DNA of 64,000 bases from Streptomyces sp. ASQP_92 (GTDB lineage Bacteria > Actinomycetota > Actinomycetes > Streptomycetales > Streptomycetaceae). Below the pieces are notes generated by a model. The model searched no databases, had not been told where the DNA came from, and was given only the letters and a program-made list of their open reading frames with translations. This document shows, piece after piece, positions 42,071-49,846 of the stretch (within the stretch, counting starts at the first letter, position 1; every line of letters starts with the position of its first letter). Where the stretch lies: NCBI RefSeq assembly GCF_025399895.1, contig NZ_JAODUA010000018.1, positions 62,001 to 126,000 of the forward strand, given 5' to 3'. Made by a program: the position numbers and the translations under genes.

Positions 42071-43453
42071 TCAGGCCGCCTGGACCTCGAGGCGCTCCCC
42101 GAACTCCCGTACCGCGGGCTCGTCCCCGTACGGCTCCAGGCGCTGTTGGAGGTCTTCCAGGTAGTCCGCGCCCCGGTTGGTGCGCAGGGTGGCCAGGAGC
42201 TCCACCGCGCGGGTGCCGGTGGCGCACGCCTGCTCCACCTCGCGCTGCTGGACCTGGGCGGTGGCGAGCAGGATCAGGCCGATGGCGCGGCGCCTGGCCC
42301 GGCTCTCGGGGTGCCCGGCCAACGACTCCTCGGCCCGCCTGGCCGCGGCCTCGGACTGGCCCAAGTCGCGGTGGCAGTGGGCGAGTTCGTCCGCCAGATA
42401 GGCGTGGTCGAAGTGCGCGATCCAGTTCGGGTCGTCGCCGGACTCGGGGTCCGCGGCCTCCAGCGCCGTCAGGGCGCGGCCCGCCACGATCTGGCAGGTG
42501 CGCGCGTCGCCGAGCAGCGCGTGCCCGCGCGCCTCGGCCGCGTAGAACATGGCCTCGGCGCGCGGGGTGACCCGGCCGCGGGCGCCTTCCTGCGCGGCCC
42601 GCGCCAGTTGGGCGATCTCGCGCGGATTGCCGAGCTGGGCGGCGAGATGGCTCATGGACGCGGCCAGCACATAGCCGCCGTAACCGCGGTCGTCGGCGGC
42701 CTGGGCGAGCCGCAGGGCCTGGATGTAGTAGCGCTGGGCGAGGCCGGGCTGGCCGGTGTCGACGGCCATGTATCCGGCGAGTTCGGTGAGCCGGGCCACC
42801 GCCGCGAACAACTGCCGCCCCACGGACTCCCGGTAGGACCCGGCCAGCAGCCCGGACACCACGCTGTTGAGGTAGTGGACGACGACCGGCCGCACATGAC
42901 CGGCCCCGAATTGGTGGTCGAGCCCCACCAAAGCGTCGGTCATCGCCTTGACGGCCTCGACGTCGGCGGCGCCCACCCGCTGCCCGGCGCTGCGCGCGAC
43001 CTGCGCGTCGGAACCGGTGATCAGCCAGTCCCGGCTCGGCTCGACGAGCGCCGAGGCCGCCACGGTGGACCCGGACAGGAAGTCCCGGCGCCCCACGTCG
43101 CTGCGCCACAGCTCACAGACCTGCTCGATCGCGCCGAGCACGGTGGGCGAGAACTGGAGGCCCACGCCCGACGCGAGGTTCTTGCCGTTGGCCATGCCGA
43201 TCTCGTCGATCGTGACCGTACGCCCCAGTTTGCGGCCGAGCGCCTCCGCGATGATCCCCGGCGCCCGTCCCCTCGGCTGCTGTCCGCGCAACCAGCGCGC
43301 CACGGACGTCTTGTCGTAGCGGAGGTCGAGGCCCCGCTCCGCGCCGACCATGTTCACCCGGCGGGCGAGCCCGGCGTTGGAACATCCGGCTTCCTGGATG
43401 AGCGCCTGCAAGCGTTCGTTGGGCTGGCGGGCGACGAGAGGCCTGGCTGCCAT
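42071..43453 (-). CDS. Helix-turn-helix regulator with tetratricopeptide-like repeats
   Basis: The 460-residue protein has an N-terminal XRE-like region (RLQALIQEAGCSNAGLARRVN, then YDKTSVARWLRGQQPRGRAPGIIAEAL). About 300 residues of helical repeats follow, with TPR spacing (GYMAVDTGQPGLAQRYYIQALRLAQAADDRG and ARRAEESLAGHPESRARRRAIGLILLATAQ in part). Streptomyces proteins with this architecture include developmental regulators such as NsdA/NsdB-like proteins. The TPR part may bind a peptide or protein signal. An 18-bp palindrome stands just upstream, suggesting autoregulation. It converges with nothing; the Prim-Pol-like gene diverges 260 bp away. Confidence 0.87.
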   Translation of the reverse strand: MAARPLVARQPNERLQALIQEAGCSNAGLARRVNMVGAERGLDLRYDKTSVARWLRGQQPRGRAPGIIAEALGRKLGRTVTIDEIGMANGKNLASGVGLQFSPTVLGAIEQVCELWRSDVGRRDFLSGSTVAASALVEPSRDWLITGSDAQVARSAGQRVGAADVEAVKAMTDALVGLDHQFGAGHVRPVVVHYLNSVVSGLLAGSYRESVGRQLFAAVARLTELAGYMAVDTGQPGLAQRYYIQALRLAQAADDRGYGGYVLAASMSHLAAQLGNPREIAQLARAAQEGARGRVTPRAEAMFYAAEARGHALLGDARTCQIVAGRALTALEAADPESGDDPNWIAHFDHAYLADELAHCHRDLGQSEAAARRAEESLAGHPESRARRRAIGLILLATAQVQQREVEQACATGTRAVELLATLRTNRGADYLEDLQQRLEPYGDEPAVREFGERLEVQAA

Positions 43454-43474
43454 GTGAACCCCCTGGAGCGGCAG

Positions 43475-43492
43475 TGATCAGCACCCTGATCA
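43475..43492. promoter_or_regulatory. Palindrome TGATCAG-CACC-CTGATCA upstream of the HTH-TPR gene
   Basis: A perfect 7-bp inverted repeat separated by 4 bases lies 22-39 bp before the start of the HTH-TPR regulator. Farther upstream the 150 bases to about 43640 are unusually AT-rich for this genome and contain four ATAT cores (43504, 43532, 43571, 43636). The palindrome is a good candidate operator for self-control. Confidence 0.5.
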
Positions 43493-43712
43493 TTGCCCTG
43501 CGAATATGCAGAGAAACGAGGGGAATCGGAAATATGGCGTCATTGCCAGAATTCCGGTGTGCTTCCCCCGCATATGGCTACCCTGCCGCCGAGGCACAGC
43601 CGCACGCGCGCCCCCGCCCATGCACCCATGCGCCCCATATGCAGGACCGATACCGCCGATCCGACGGTCGCCGAGCCCGTAACCCTCGGTGGTGGGCACA
43701 GTTGAGTGCGGC

Positions 43713-44396
43713 GTGGAAGAAACCATCACGGGCACGGACACGGAACCCGCACAGATCCCCAAGCAGCGGGGCGAACAACTCCTGGACAGCGCCGTACGGT
43801 ACGCGGAGGAACGGCACTGGGACGTCTTCCCCGGCACCTGCCTGGAGGCCGACGAGGGGGTCGAGCGCTGCTCCTGCGGTGACACGACGTGTCCGAAACC
43901 GGGTGCGCACCCCGCCCGGCCCGACTGGGCGACCCAGGCCACCGGCAGCGCGGTCGCGGCCCGCCGGCTGTGGTCCAAGAATCCCCGGGCCTCGATCCTG
44001 CTTCCCACCGGGCGCACCTTCGACGCCATCGACGTACCGGAGTCGGCCGGCTTCCTCGCGCTGGCCCGCATGGAGCGGATGGAGCTCACGCTCGGCCCGG
44101 TCACCTGCACCCCCGACCGCCGGATGCTGTTCTTCGTGCTGCCGGGCGCGGGCGCCAAAGTCCCGGATCTGGTACGGAAGTTGGGGTGGTCGCCCACCTC
44201 GGTGGACCTGATCACCCGGGGCGAGGGCGACTACGTGGCGGCGCCGCCGACCCGGATCGGCGGCTCGGGCGCGGTGCAGTGGGCGCGCCGCCCCACCCCC
44301 GCCAACCGCTGGCTGCCGGACGCGGAGGAGCTGATCAGCCCGCTCGCCTACGCCTGCGGCCGGGAAGCCGCCGCGGCAAGGGGCCGCCGCACCTAG
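43713..44396 (+). CDS. Prim-Pol-like protein (bifunctional primase/polymerase N-terminal domain)
   Basis: The 227-residue protein matches the N-terminal domain of bifunctional DNA primase/polymerases. LLDSAVRYAEERHWDVFPGTCLE, the Cys/His cluster RCSCGDTTCPKPGAHPARPDWA, LWSKNPRASILLPTG and FDAIDVPESAGF are visible, then VDLITRGEGDYVAAPPTR. The acidic catalytic pair of active Prim-Pol enzymes (usually DxD/E in IDVDxxxG) is partly changed: DAIDVPES lacks the second Asp. It may therefore be a degenerate nucleotide-binding regulator. Similar short proteins occur widely in Streptomyces without a helicase. The GTG at 43713 (VEETITG) is preferred; its own ribosome site is weak. Confidence 0.75.
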   Translation: MEETITGTDTEPAQIPKQRGEQLLDSAVRYAEERHWDVFPGTCLEADEGVERCSCGDTTCPKPGAHPARPDWATQATGSAVAARRLWSKNPRASILLPTGRTFDAIDVPESAGFLALARMERMELTLGPVTCTPDRRMLFFVLPGAGAKVPDLVRKLGWSPTSVDLITRGEGDYVAAPPTRIGGSGAVQWARRPTPANRWLPDAEELISPLAYACGREAAAARGRRT

Positions 44397-44463
44397 TGCC
44401 CGTGGCGCCCGAGGATCCTATGGTGTCCCGGGAGACACCAACACGGGGACGAAAGGCACCACC

Positions 44464-45288
44464 ATGCCGGACCAGGCATTCGAAGGGTCGTCGGACACGG
44501 CGGGCGGAGCGCGTACGGCGCCGCCCGCCGTCCGCGTACAGGGGTTGTGGAAGCGTTTCGGCGAACAGATCGCGGTCGCGGGGGTCGATCTGGAGCTGCC
44601 CGCGGGCAAGTTCATCGGCCTGGTCGGCCCCAACGGGGCGGGCAAGACCACCACCCTCTCGATGGTGACCGGGCTGCTCAGGCCCGACCAGGGCAGGGTC
44701 GAGGTCGGCGGGCACGACGTGTGGCGCGACCCGGTCGCCGTGAAGTCCCGCATCGGCGTACTGCCCGAGGGCCTGCGCCTGTTCGAGCGGCTCTCGGGGC
44801 GCGAACTCCTCGGCTACTCGGGCCGGTTGCGCGGACTGCCCGGCGCCGAGGTCGACAAGAGGGCAGCCCAGCTCCTGGACGTACTGGACCTCGCGGGCTC
44901 CCAGCACAAGCTGGTGGTCGACTACTCGACCGGCATGCGCAAGAAGATCGGACTCGCGGCGGCCCTGCTGCACAACCCCCAAGTCCTGTTCCTGGACGAG
45001 CCGTTCGAGGGCGTCGACCCGGTGTCCGCCCAGACCATCCGGGGCGTTCTGGAGCGCTACACCGCCTCCGGCGCCACCGTCGTGTTCTCCAGCCATGTCA
45101 TGGAACTCGTCGAGTCGCTGTGCGACTGGGTCGCCGTGATGGCCGCGGGCCGCATCCGCGCCCAGGGCACCCTGGCCGAGGTGCGCGGCACGGCCCCCTC
45201 GCTCCAGAGCGCCTTCCTCGAACTCGTCGGCGCCAACGGCCGCGACACCGGGGAAGCCCTGGACTGGCTCGGCGGCGGTGCCCGATGA
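44464..45288 (+). CDS. ABC transporter ATP-binding protein
   Basis: The 274-residue ATPase has Walker A GLVGPNGAGKTTTLS near residues 57-71, a Q-loop IGVLPEGLRLF and a modified signature DYSTGMRKKIGLAAALLHNP in place of LSGGQ. Walker B is VLFLDEPFEGVDP and the switch His is in VVFSSHVMELVE. This fits the ABC-2/DrrA-like class of drug or lipid exporters. Its stop overlaps the permease ATG (ATGA), so both proteins form one complex in the membrane. The start is preceded by GGGGACGAAAGGCACC. A TGGTGTC-N6-GACACCA palindrome lies 24 bp upstream. Confidence 0.93.
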   Translation: MPDQAFEGSSDTAGGARTAPPAVRVQGLWKRFGEQIAVAGVDLELPAGKFIGLVGPNGAGKTTTLSMVTGLLRPDQGRVEVGGHDVWRDPVAVKSRIGVLPEGLRLFERLSGRELLGYSGRLRGLPGAEVDKRAAQLLDVLDLAGSQHKLVVDYSTGMRKKIGLAAALLHNPQVLFLDEPFEGVDPVSAQTIRGVLERYTASGATVVFSSHVMELVESLCDWVAVMAAGRIRAQGTLAEVRGTAPSLQSAFLELVGANGRDTGEALDWLGGGAR

Positions 45289-46892
45289 CCGCGCCTTCTC
45301 CCCCCGCCTCCGCCCTGACGCCCGTCTTCGTCCGGCTCAAGCTGTCGCTCCTGAGGAACGGGCTGCGCCAGTCCGGCGGCCGCAGGGCCGCGTACATCAC
45401 CTCGGCCGTACTCGCCCTGCTCTTCGCGGCGCTGCAACTGCTCGGCCTGATCGCGCTGCGCGGCAACGGGCACGCGGGGACCCTGACCGTGCTCCTGGTC
45501 GCGCTGATGGCGATCGGCTGGGCCGTGATGCCGCTGTTCTTCCCCAGCGGTGACGAGACCCTCGACCCGACCCGGCTCGTGATGCTGCCACTGCGGCCGC
45601 AGCCGCTGGTCGGCGCGCTGCTCGTCGCCTCCCTGGTCGGCATCGGGCCGCTGTTCACGCTCTGCCTGATCCTCGGCTCGGCGATCGCGGTGGCGCACGG
45701 GTCGGGCGCGGCGCTGGTCGCCGTCCTCGCGGTGCCGCTCGCGCTGCTCGTGTGCGTCGCGCTCGCCCGTGCCGTCGCCGCCGCCAACACCCGGCTGCTG
45801 ACCTCCCGCAAGGGCCGGGACCTCGCGGTGCTGAGCGGACTGATCATCGCGATCGGGCTCCAGTTCGTGAACTTCGGCGCCCAGCGGCTCGGCGAGGCCG
45901 GCGGCCTGTCCGCGCTCGACCCGGTCGCGACGGTGGTGCGCTGGCTGCCGCCGTCGGCCGCGATCGGGGCGGTCGACTCGGCGAGCGAGGGCGCGTACGG
46001 TCGCGCGGCGGCCCAACTCCTGCTCTGCGCGGCCGCGTTGGGGCTCCTTCTCCACGCCTGGCAGCGCTCGCTCGTGAAACTGATGACCACCCCGGACGGC
46101 TCCACGCTCGGCGCCTCGGACGCCTCCCGCAAGGAGTCCTCGGGGCGCGGGCTCACCTCGCTGCTGCCCGAAGGCCGTACCGGCACCGTCATGCTGCGTA
46201 CGCTGCGCTACGTCTGGCGGGATCCCAAGACCAAGGCGGCGTGGATCACCTCGCTCGCGATCGGCCTGATCGTGCCGGTCTCCAACGCCCTCCAGGGCGC
46301 CGGCACCGTCTACTTCGCGTGCTTCGCGACGGGCATGCTCGGCATGCAGATGTACAACCAGTTCGGGCAGGACACCTCCGCGTTCTGGATGGTGCTCCTG
46401 AGCATCTCCTCGACCCGGGACGCCTATCTGGAGCTGCGGGCCCGGGCGTTCGCGCTGCTGCTCGTGACGCTGCCGTACACGCTGCTCGTGGCGGCGGTCA
46501 CGGCCGGGATGCTCGGCGACTGGGCCAAGCTGCCCGAGGTCGTCGGGCTCGCGCTGGCCCTGCTCGGCGCGATGCTGGCGACGGGCTCGGTGGCGTCGGC
46601 GACGCTGGCGTACTCGATTCCACAGGACAGCCGCCGCAATGTGGCGCCCGGGCAGGGTGGTATCGCGGCGCTCTCCGTCCTGGGCGGGATGGTGGTGAGC
46701 GCGGTGCTGTGCGCACCGGTGATCGCCCTGGCGGTCTGGCTGCACGTGGCGGGGCCGCACGCCGGGCTGTGGCTCCTGTTGCCGCTGGGGGCGGTGTACG
46801 GGGGGCTGGTGTGCTGGGCGGGGCTTCGGGTGGGGGCGGCTCGGGCGGCGGATCGGCTTCCGGAGATTCTGGGGGCGGTCAGTGCGGGATGA
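45285..46892 (+). CDS. ABC transporter permease (ABC-2-like, about 12 helices)
   Basis: The 535-residue membrane protein has a short cytoplasmic start (MTAPSPPASALTPVFVRLKLSLLRNGL) and about eleven to twelve hydrophobic segments. They include AAYITSAVLALLFAALQLLGLIAL, LLVALMAIGWAVMPLFF and GLWLLLPLGAVYGGLVCWAGL. Two large loops hold RYVWRDPKTKAAWITSLAIGLIVP and SRKESSGRGL. It partners the ATPase just upstream. Such pairs export lipids, peptides or drugs; no substrate is evident. Its end borders repeat cluster 4. Confidence 0.9.
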   Translation: MTAPSPPASALTPVFVRLKLSLLRNGLRQSGGRRAAYITSAVLALLFAALQLLGLIALRGNGHAGTLTVLLVALMAIGWAVMPLFFPSGDETLDPTRLVMLPLRPQPLVGALLVASLVGIGPLFTLCLILGSAIAVAHGSGAALVAVLAVPLALLVCVALARAVAAANTRLLTSRKGRDLAVLSGLIIAIGLQFVNFGAQRLGEAGGLSALDPVATVVRWLPPSAAIGAVDSASEGAYGRAAAQLLLCAAALGLLLHAWQRSLVKLMTTPDGSTLGASDASRKESSGRGLTSLLPEGRTGTVMLRTLRYVWRDPKTKAAWITSLAIGLIVPVSNALQGAGTVYFACFATGMLGMQMYNQFGQDTSAFWMVLLSISSTRDAYLELRARAFALLLVTLPYTLLVAAVTAGMLGDWAKLPEVVGLALALLGAMLATGSVASATLAYSIPQDSRRNVAPGQGGIAALSVLGGMVVSAVLCAPVIALAVWLHVAGPHAGLWLLLPLGAVYGGLVCWAGLRVGAARAADRLPEILGAVSAG

Positions 46893-46894
46893 TT

Positions 46895-47395
46895 TTTTGG
46901 GGGGGCTGCCCACCCACCCGCCCGTGCACCGGGGTTGGCTGGTTCCGGGCCCCCTGGGGCTCCGCCCCAGACCCCGGGGTGTTTTCCCACCCACCCGCCC
47001 GTAGGCGCAGGGTCAGAGGGTTCCGGGACCCCTGGGGCTCCGCCCCAGACCCCGATCGCGCCTTAAGGGCGCTCGTCCTCAATCGCCGGACGGGCTGAGG
47101 TGCACCGTGCGGGCCAGCACCGAGTAGTTAAGGGGCGCGGGGAACTGCGCGAGAAGCGACCACGATCCGCACGGTCTAGAGGGGTTAGGGGCGCGGGGAA
47201 CTGCGCGAGAAGCGGGCACGGCCCGCAGGCGAAGGCGGGTTTCTTGGGGGCGCGGGGAACTGCGCAAGACGCGACCACGGCCCGCAGGCGAAGGCCGGTT
47301 TCTCAGGGGCGCGGAACGGCGCAAGACGCGGGCGCGGTCGGCACGATCGAGGGGGTTGAGGGGCGCGGGGAACTGCGCGGGGTGGGGGACGGGCG
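46895..47395 (+). repeat. Composite intergenic repeat cluster 4 (A-A-B-C x5)
   Basis: From the permease stop, two A units (CTGGGGCTCCGCCCCAG hairpin with CCCACCCGCCCG) run to about 47055. One B unit (GGCGCTCGTCCTCAATCGCC) covers about 47060-47100. Five C units (GGGGCGCGGGGAACTGCGC, one with a GGGGCGCGGAACGGCGC deletion form) run to about 47380. The next gene ends on the other strand at 47398, so the cluster fills a convergent gap. Confidence 0.87.
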
Positions 47396-47397
47396 GG

Positions 47398-48261
47398 TCA
47401 GGGGGTGAGGGCGCCGTTCAGGAAGGGCTCGATCGCACCCCGCCATCCCTCCGGCTGGTCGTAGTGGACCAGATGCCCCGCATCCACCACCTCCGCATAC
47501 CGCCCCCGCGGCAGCACCCGAACCATCTCCTGCGCCTCCGCCCGGCCGAGCTCGCCGTCCAGGCCCCGCACCACCAGCGCGGGGCAGTTCACCTGGGCCA
47601 GCTCCTCCCAGTGCGCGTCGTACACCCACGTCTCGCGGGACCTCAGCATCTGGCGGCGCGAGAAGACCGGACGCCAGCCGTCCGCCCGTTCCGCCATCAC
47701 CTCGGCGAAGAACTCGCCCCGGGCGGGGCTGGGCCGCTCCACCCAGGGGTCGTCCTCGCCGAACCACTTGCGTACGTCGGCCAGCGTCGCGAACGGCAGC
47801 GGCCAGGACGTGAACCAGTCCTCCCACTCCCGCTGCGAGGCCGCGCCGAGCGCCGAGGCCCGCATGTCGCAGATGACGAGCGCGCGGACCAGATCGGGCC
47901 GCTTGGCGGCGAGTTGCCATGCCGTGAGGGCGCCCATGGAGTGGCCGATCAGGGTGACCGGGGCGAGGCCGAGCTGCTCGACGGCGGCCTCCGCATCGGC
48001 CACGTACACCTCGCGGGTGAAGGGGCCCTCGGCCGGCTTCTCGCTGCGGCCGTGACCCCGCTGGTCCAGGGCCACCGCCCGGTGCTTCTCCGTGAGCCAG
48101 CGGGCCGTGGAGGCCCAGTGCGAGGCCCGGCCCATCAGCCCGTGCAGCAGGAGGACCCCCGGAGCCGGTTCGGTCTCCGCGCGGGCCTCGGGCCGGTCCG
48201 CGAACTCCCAGGCGGCGAGGCGGACCCCGCCGGTCCCCGTCACGTCGATGCGCCGCACCAT
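47398..48261 (-). CDS. Alpha/beta hydrolase
   Basis: The 287-residue protein shows the oxyanion region GVLLLHGLMGRASHW, LDQRGHGRS, the nucleophile elbow LIGHSMGALTAW (Ser in GHSMG) and a C-terminal His in VVDAGHLVHYDQPEGW; the acid is probably in RGLDGELGR. It is a cytoplasmic esterase, hydrolase or similar, with no signal peptide. ATG 48261 (MVRRIDVTG) is chosen; an upstream frame has no domain. In S. coelicolor I recall an alpha/beta hydrolase gene next to dmdR1, so the order is conserved. Confidence 0.9.
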   Translation of the reverse strand: MVRRIDVTGTGGVRLAAWEFADRPEARAETEPAPGVLLLHGLMGRASHWASTARWLTEKHRAVALDQRGHGRSEKPAEGPFTREVYVADAEAAVEQLGLAPVTLIGHSMGALTAWQLAAKRPDLVRALVICDMRASALGAASQREWEDWFTSWPLPFATLADVRKWFGEDDPWVERPSPARGEFFAEVMAERADGWRPVFSRRQMLRSRETWVYDAHWEELAQVNCPALVVRGLDGELGRAEAQEMVRVLPRGRYAEVVDAGHLVHYDQPEGWRGAIEPFLNGALTP

Positions 48262-48951
48262 GTGCCCTGGCACCCCCTTCAACCCCCGAGTGGTCAGTTC
48301 CCGGCAGAGTATCGAACCTCTATTCGAAAACTCGCGTCTCTCGGGCAACACCCCTCGTTCGAGTGACCACCCTCAAGGATTGGCGGAACGTGCCGAGGGG
48401 AGATCTTCTGCGGGAGGCGGGCCGCTCGGGGAAGACGGTCCGCGGGGATCGACCCTGGGAGCTCGGGGCTCCGGGTCGAGACCGGGGAGGAGAGGCCCCG
48501 GCGCCGCGAGGCGCCGGGGCCCTGGTCTTCCCGAAGCCAGTGGACGGGGGGCAGGGCCCGGGCAGCCCCGCGTGTCCACGGTGGTGCAAGTGGTTCGAAC
48601 GGCGTCATCCCGCCGCCCCCTCCCCTGCCGCACGCCTCTGCGGTCATATGCCTCAAGGCACAGCCTCGCACGCGATCCGCCCGGCCGCTGCCATTCCACC
48701 CGGAAACCGGCCTTCCCCGCAAGCTTCCCCCACCTTTCACGAGGCGGCCCCAACTGCCTTAGGGGGGAAGGGTGATGACACTCCGTCACGGGGAGGAAAG
48801 GGGGAGGGGCGGGCCGGGCGCCCCTCTCGACCGGCGGCGCTTCTACGGGCGGCGCTCGGCGCCCTCCTCACGGCCGGCGCCCGACCTCGCGGCCGGCGCC
48901 CCGTCTCACCGCTTGGCGCCCCTCCTCACCGCTCGGTGGAGCGGCTCCGCC
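48262..48951. other. Long intergenic region with hairpin and tandem repeats
   Basis: These 690 bases lie between dmdR1 and the hydrolase, both on the minus strand. GGCCCCGGCGCC at 48494-48505 and its mirror 48510-48521 form a perfect 12-bp stem with a GCGA loop. Imperfect 18-20-bp tandem copies (CGGCGCCCTCCTCACGGC type) fill 48857-48933 just beyond the dmdR1 stop. Frames on both strands exist but lack recognisable domains; one plus-strand frame starting at 48772 runs into the dmdR1 antisense strand. Confidence 0.55.
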
Positions 48952-49665
48952 TCAGCGCTTCGCGACGAAGACGTGCGAGGCGACGTCCGCGCCGAGCTCG
49001 GCGGCCTCGCCGCTGCTGCCCACCAGGACTCCGCCGGGCGACTGCGTCACGCTCACCACGGAGCCGGGCTGCACGCCCGCCCGTCGCAGCGTGTACATCA
49101 GCTGGGCGTCCGTCTGGATGGGCTCGCCGATCCGGCGGACGATCACCGTCTTGCCCTCGGGGCCCGGGTCGAGCTCACCCAGACTGATGATGCCGTCCTC
49201 CAGGAAAGCGTCCGCCTCGGCCTTCTCGCCCAGCTCTTCCAGGCCCGGGATCGGGTTGCCGTACGGGGACTCGGTGGGGTGGCGCAGCAGCTCCAGGACG
49301 CGGCGCTCCACCGCCTCGCTCATGACGTGCTCCCAGCGGCAGGCCTCCGCGTGCACCTGCTCCCACTCCAGGCCGATCACGTCGACGAGCAGGCACTCGG
49401 CGAGCCGGTGCTTGCGCATCACGCGCGTCGCCAGGCGGCGCCCCTCGTCGGTCAGCTCCAGGTGGCGGTCGCCCGCCACCTGCACCAGGCCGTCGCGCTC
49501 CATGCGCGCGACCGTCTGGCTCACCGTCGGGCCGCTCTGGTCCAGGCGCTCGGCGATGCGGGCGCGCATGGGGACCACACCCTCCTCCTCAAGCTCGAGG
49601 ATGGTGCGGAGATACATCTCCGTGGTGTCGATCAGTCCGGACATACGTGCCCCTCGATGCTGTGA
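48772..49665 (+). other. Long antisense ORF over dmdR1 (candidate Adm-like frame)
   Basis: A 297-codon open frame starts at ATG 48772 and ends past the dmdR1 start, on the opposite strand. In S. coelicolor an antisense gene overlapping dmdR1, named adm, was reported to make proteins affecting siderophores and antibiotics (from memory). The frame here is Leu/His/Arg-rich (HHGAGLHARPSQRVHQLGVR) as expected for a frame mirrored from a conserved gene. A purine-rich stretch (GGGGGAAGGGTG) precedes the start. High GC alone creates such frames, so expression is unproven. Confidence 0.25.
48952..49644 (-). CDS. dmdR1: Iron-dependent repressor, DtxR/IdeR family
   Basis: The 230-residue protein starts MSGLIDTTEMYLRTILELEEEGVVPMRARIAERLDQSGPTVSQTVARMER in part, the winged-helix of DtxR. 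Metal-binding and dimer residues lie in MRKHRLAECLLVDVIGLEW, VHAEACRWEHVMSEAVERRVLELL and the SH3-like C-terminal domain. Length and sequence match DmdR1 of Streptomyces, which with Fe(II) represses siderophore and iron-uptake genes at iron boxes (TTAGGTTAGGCTAACCTAA type). I see no such box in the window. It diverges from the NagS-type gene, as in S. coelicolor. Confidence 0.94.
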   Translation of the reverse strand: MSGLIDTTEMYLRTILELEEEGVVPMRARIAERLDQSGPTVSQTVARMERDGLVQVAGDRHLELTDEGRRLATRVMRKHRLAECLLVDVIGLEWEQVHAEACRWEHVMSEAVERRVLELLRHPTESPYGNPIPGLEELGEKAEADAFLEDGIISLGELDPGPEGKTVIVRRIGEPIQTDAQLMYTLRRAGVQPGSVVSVTQSPGGVLVGSSGEAAELGADVASHVFVAKR

Positions 49666-49771
49666 CATGAAACGTCGTACCGCTGGCCCTGGACCAATTC
49701 TGACGCATCGCACCGACAACCGTGCCGCGGCGAGCACCGCCCATCTTGACCGGGCGCCCGTGGACACCGTA

Positions 49772-49797
49772 TTGACAGGGCAAAGGTCCAGACCGCA
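49772..49797 (+). promoter_or_regulatory. TTGACA hexamer and weak dre-like site upstream of nagS
   Basis: TTGACA at 49772-49777 is a perfect -35 sequence, but no good -10 element follows at 17 bp. AAAGGTCCAGACCGCA at 49782-49797 agrees with the DasR-responsive consensus at about 11 of 16 positions, around the core GGTCCAGACC. Both are candidate control points for the SIS-domain gene starting at 49847. Confidence 0.35.
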
Positions 49798-49846
49798 CCG
49801 TGAGCGGCGCACGGTCGTTACCCCACCCCGGAAAGGGTCCTCGGCG

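Noticed and set aside
48590..48620. tRNA (GTGGTTCGAAC looks like a T arm)
   Set aside because: No matching acceptor, D or anticodon stems could be built around it on either strand.
48363..49187. Plus-strand gene between the hydrolase and dmdR1
   Set aside because: The frame runs on into the dmdR1 antisense strand as an Arg/Pro-rich sequence, has no recognised domain and crosses the tandem repeats.
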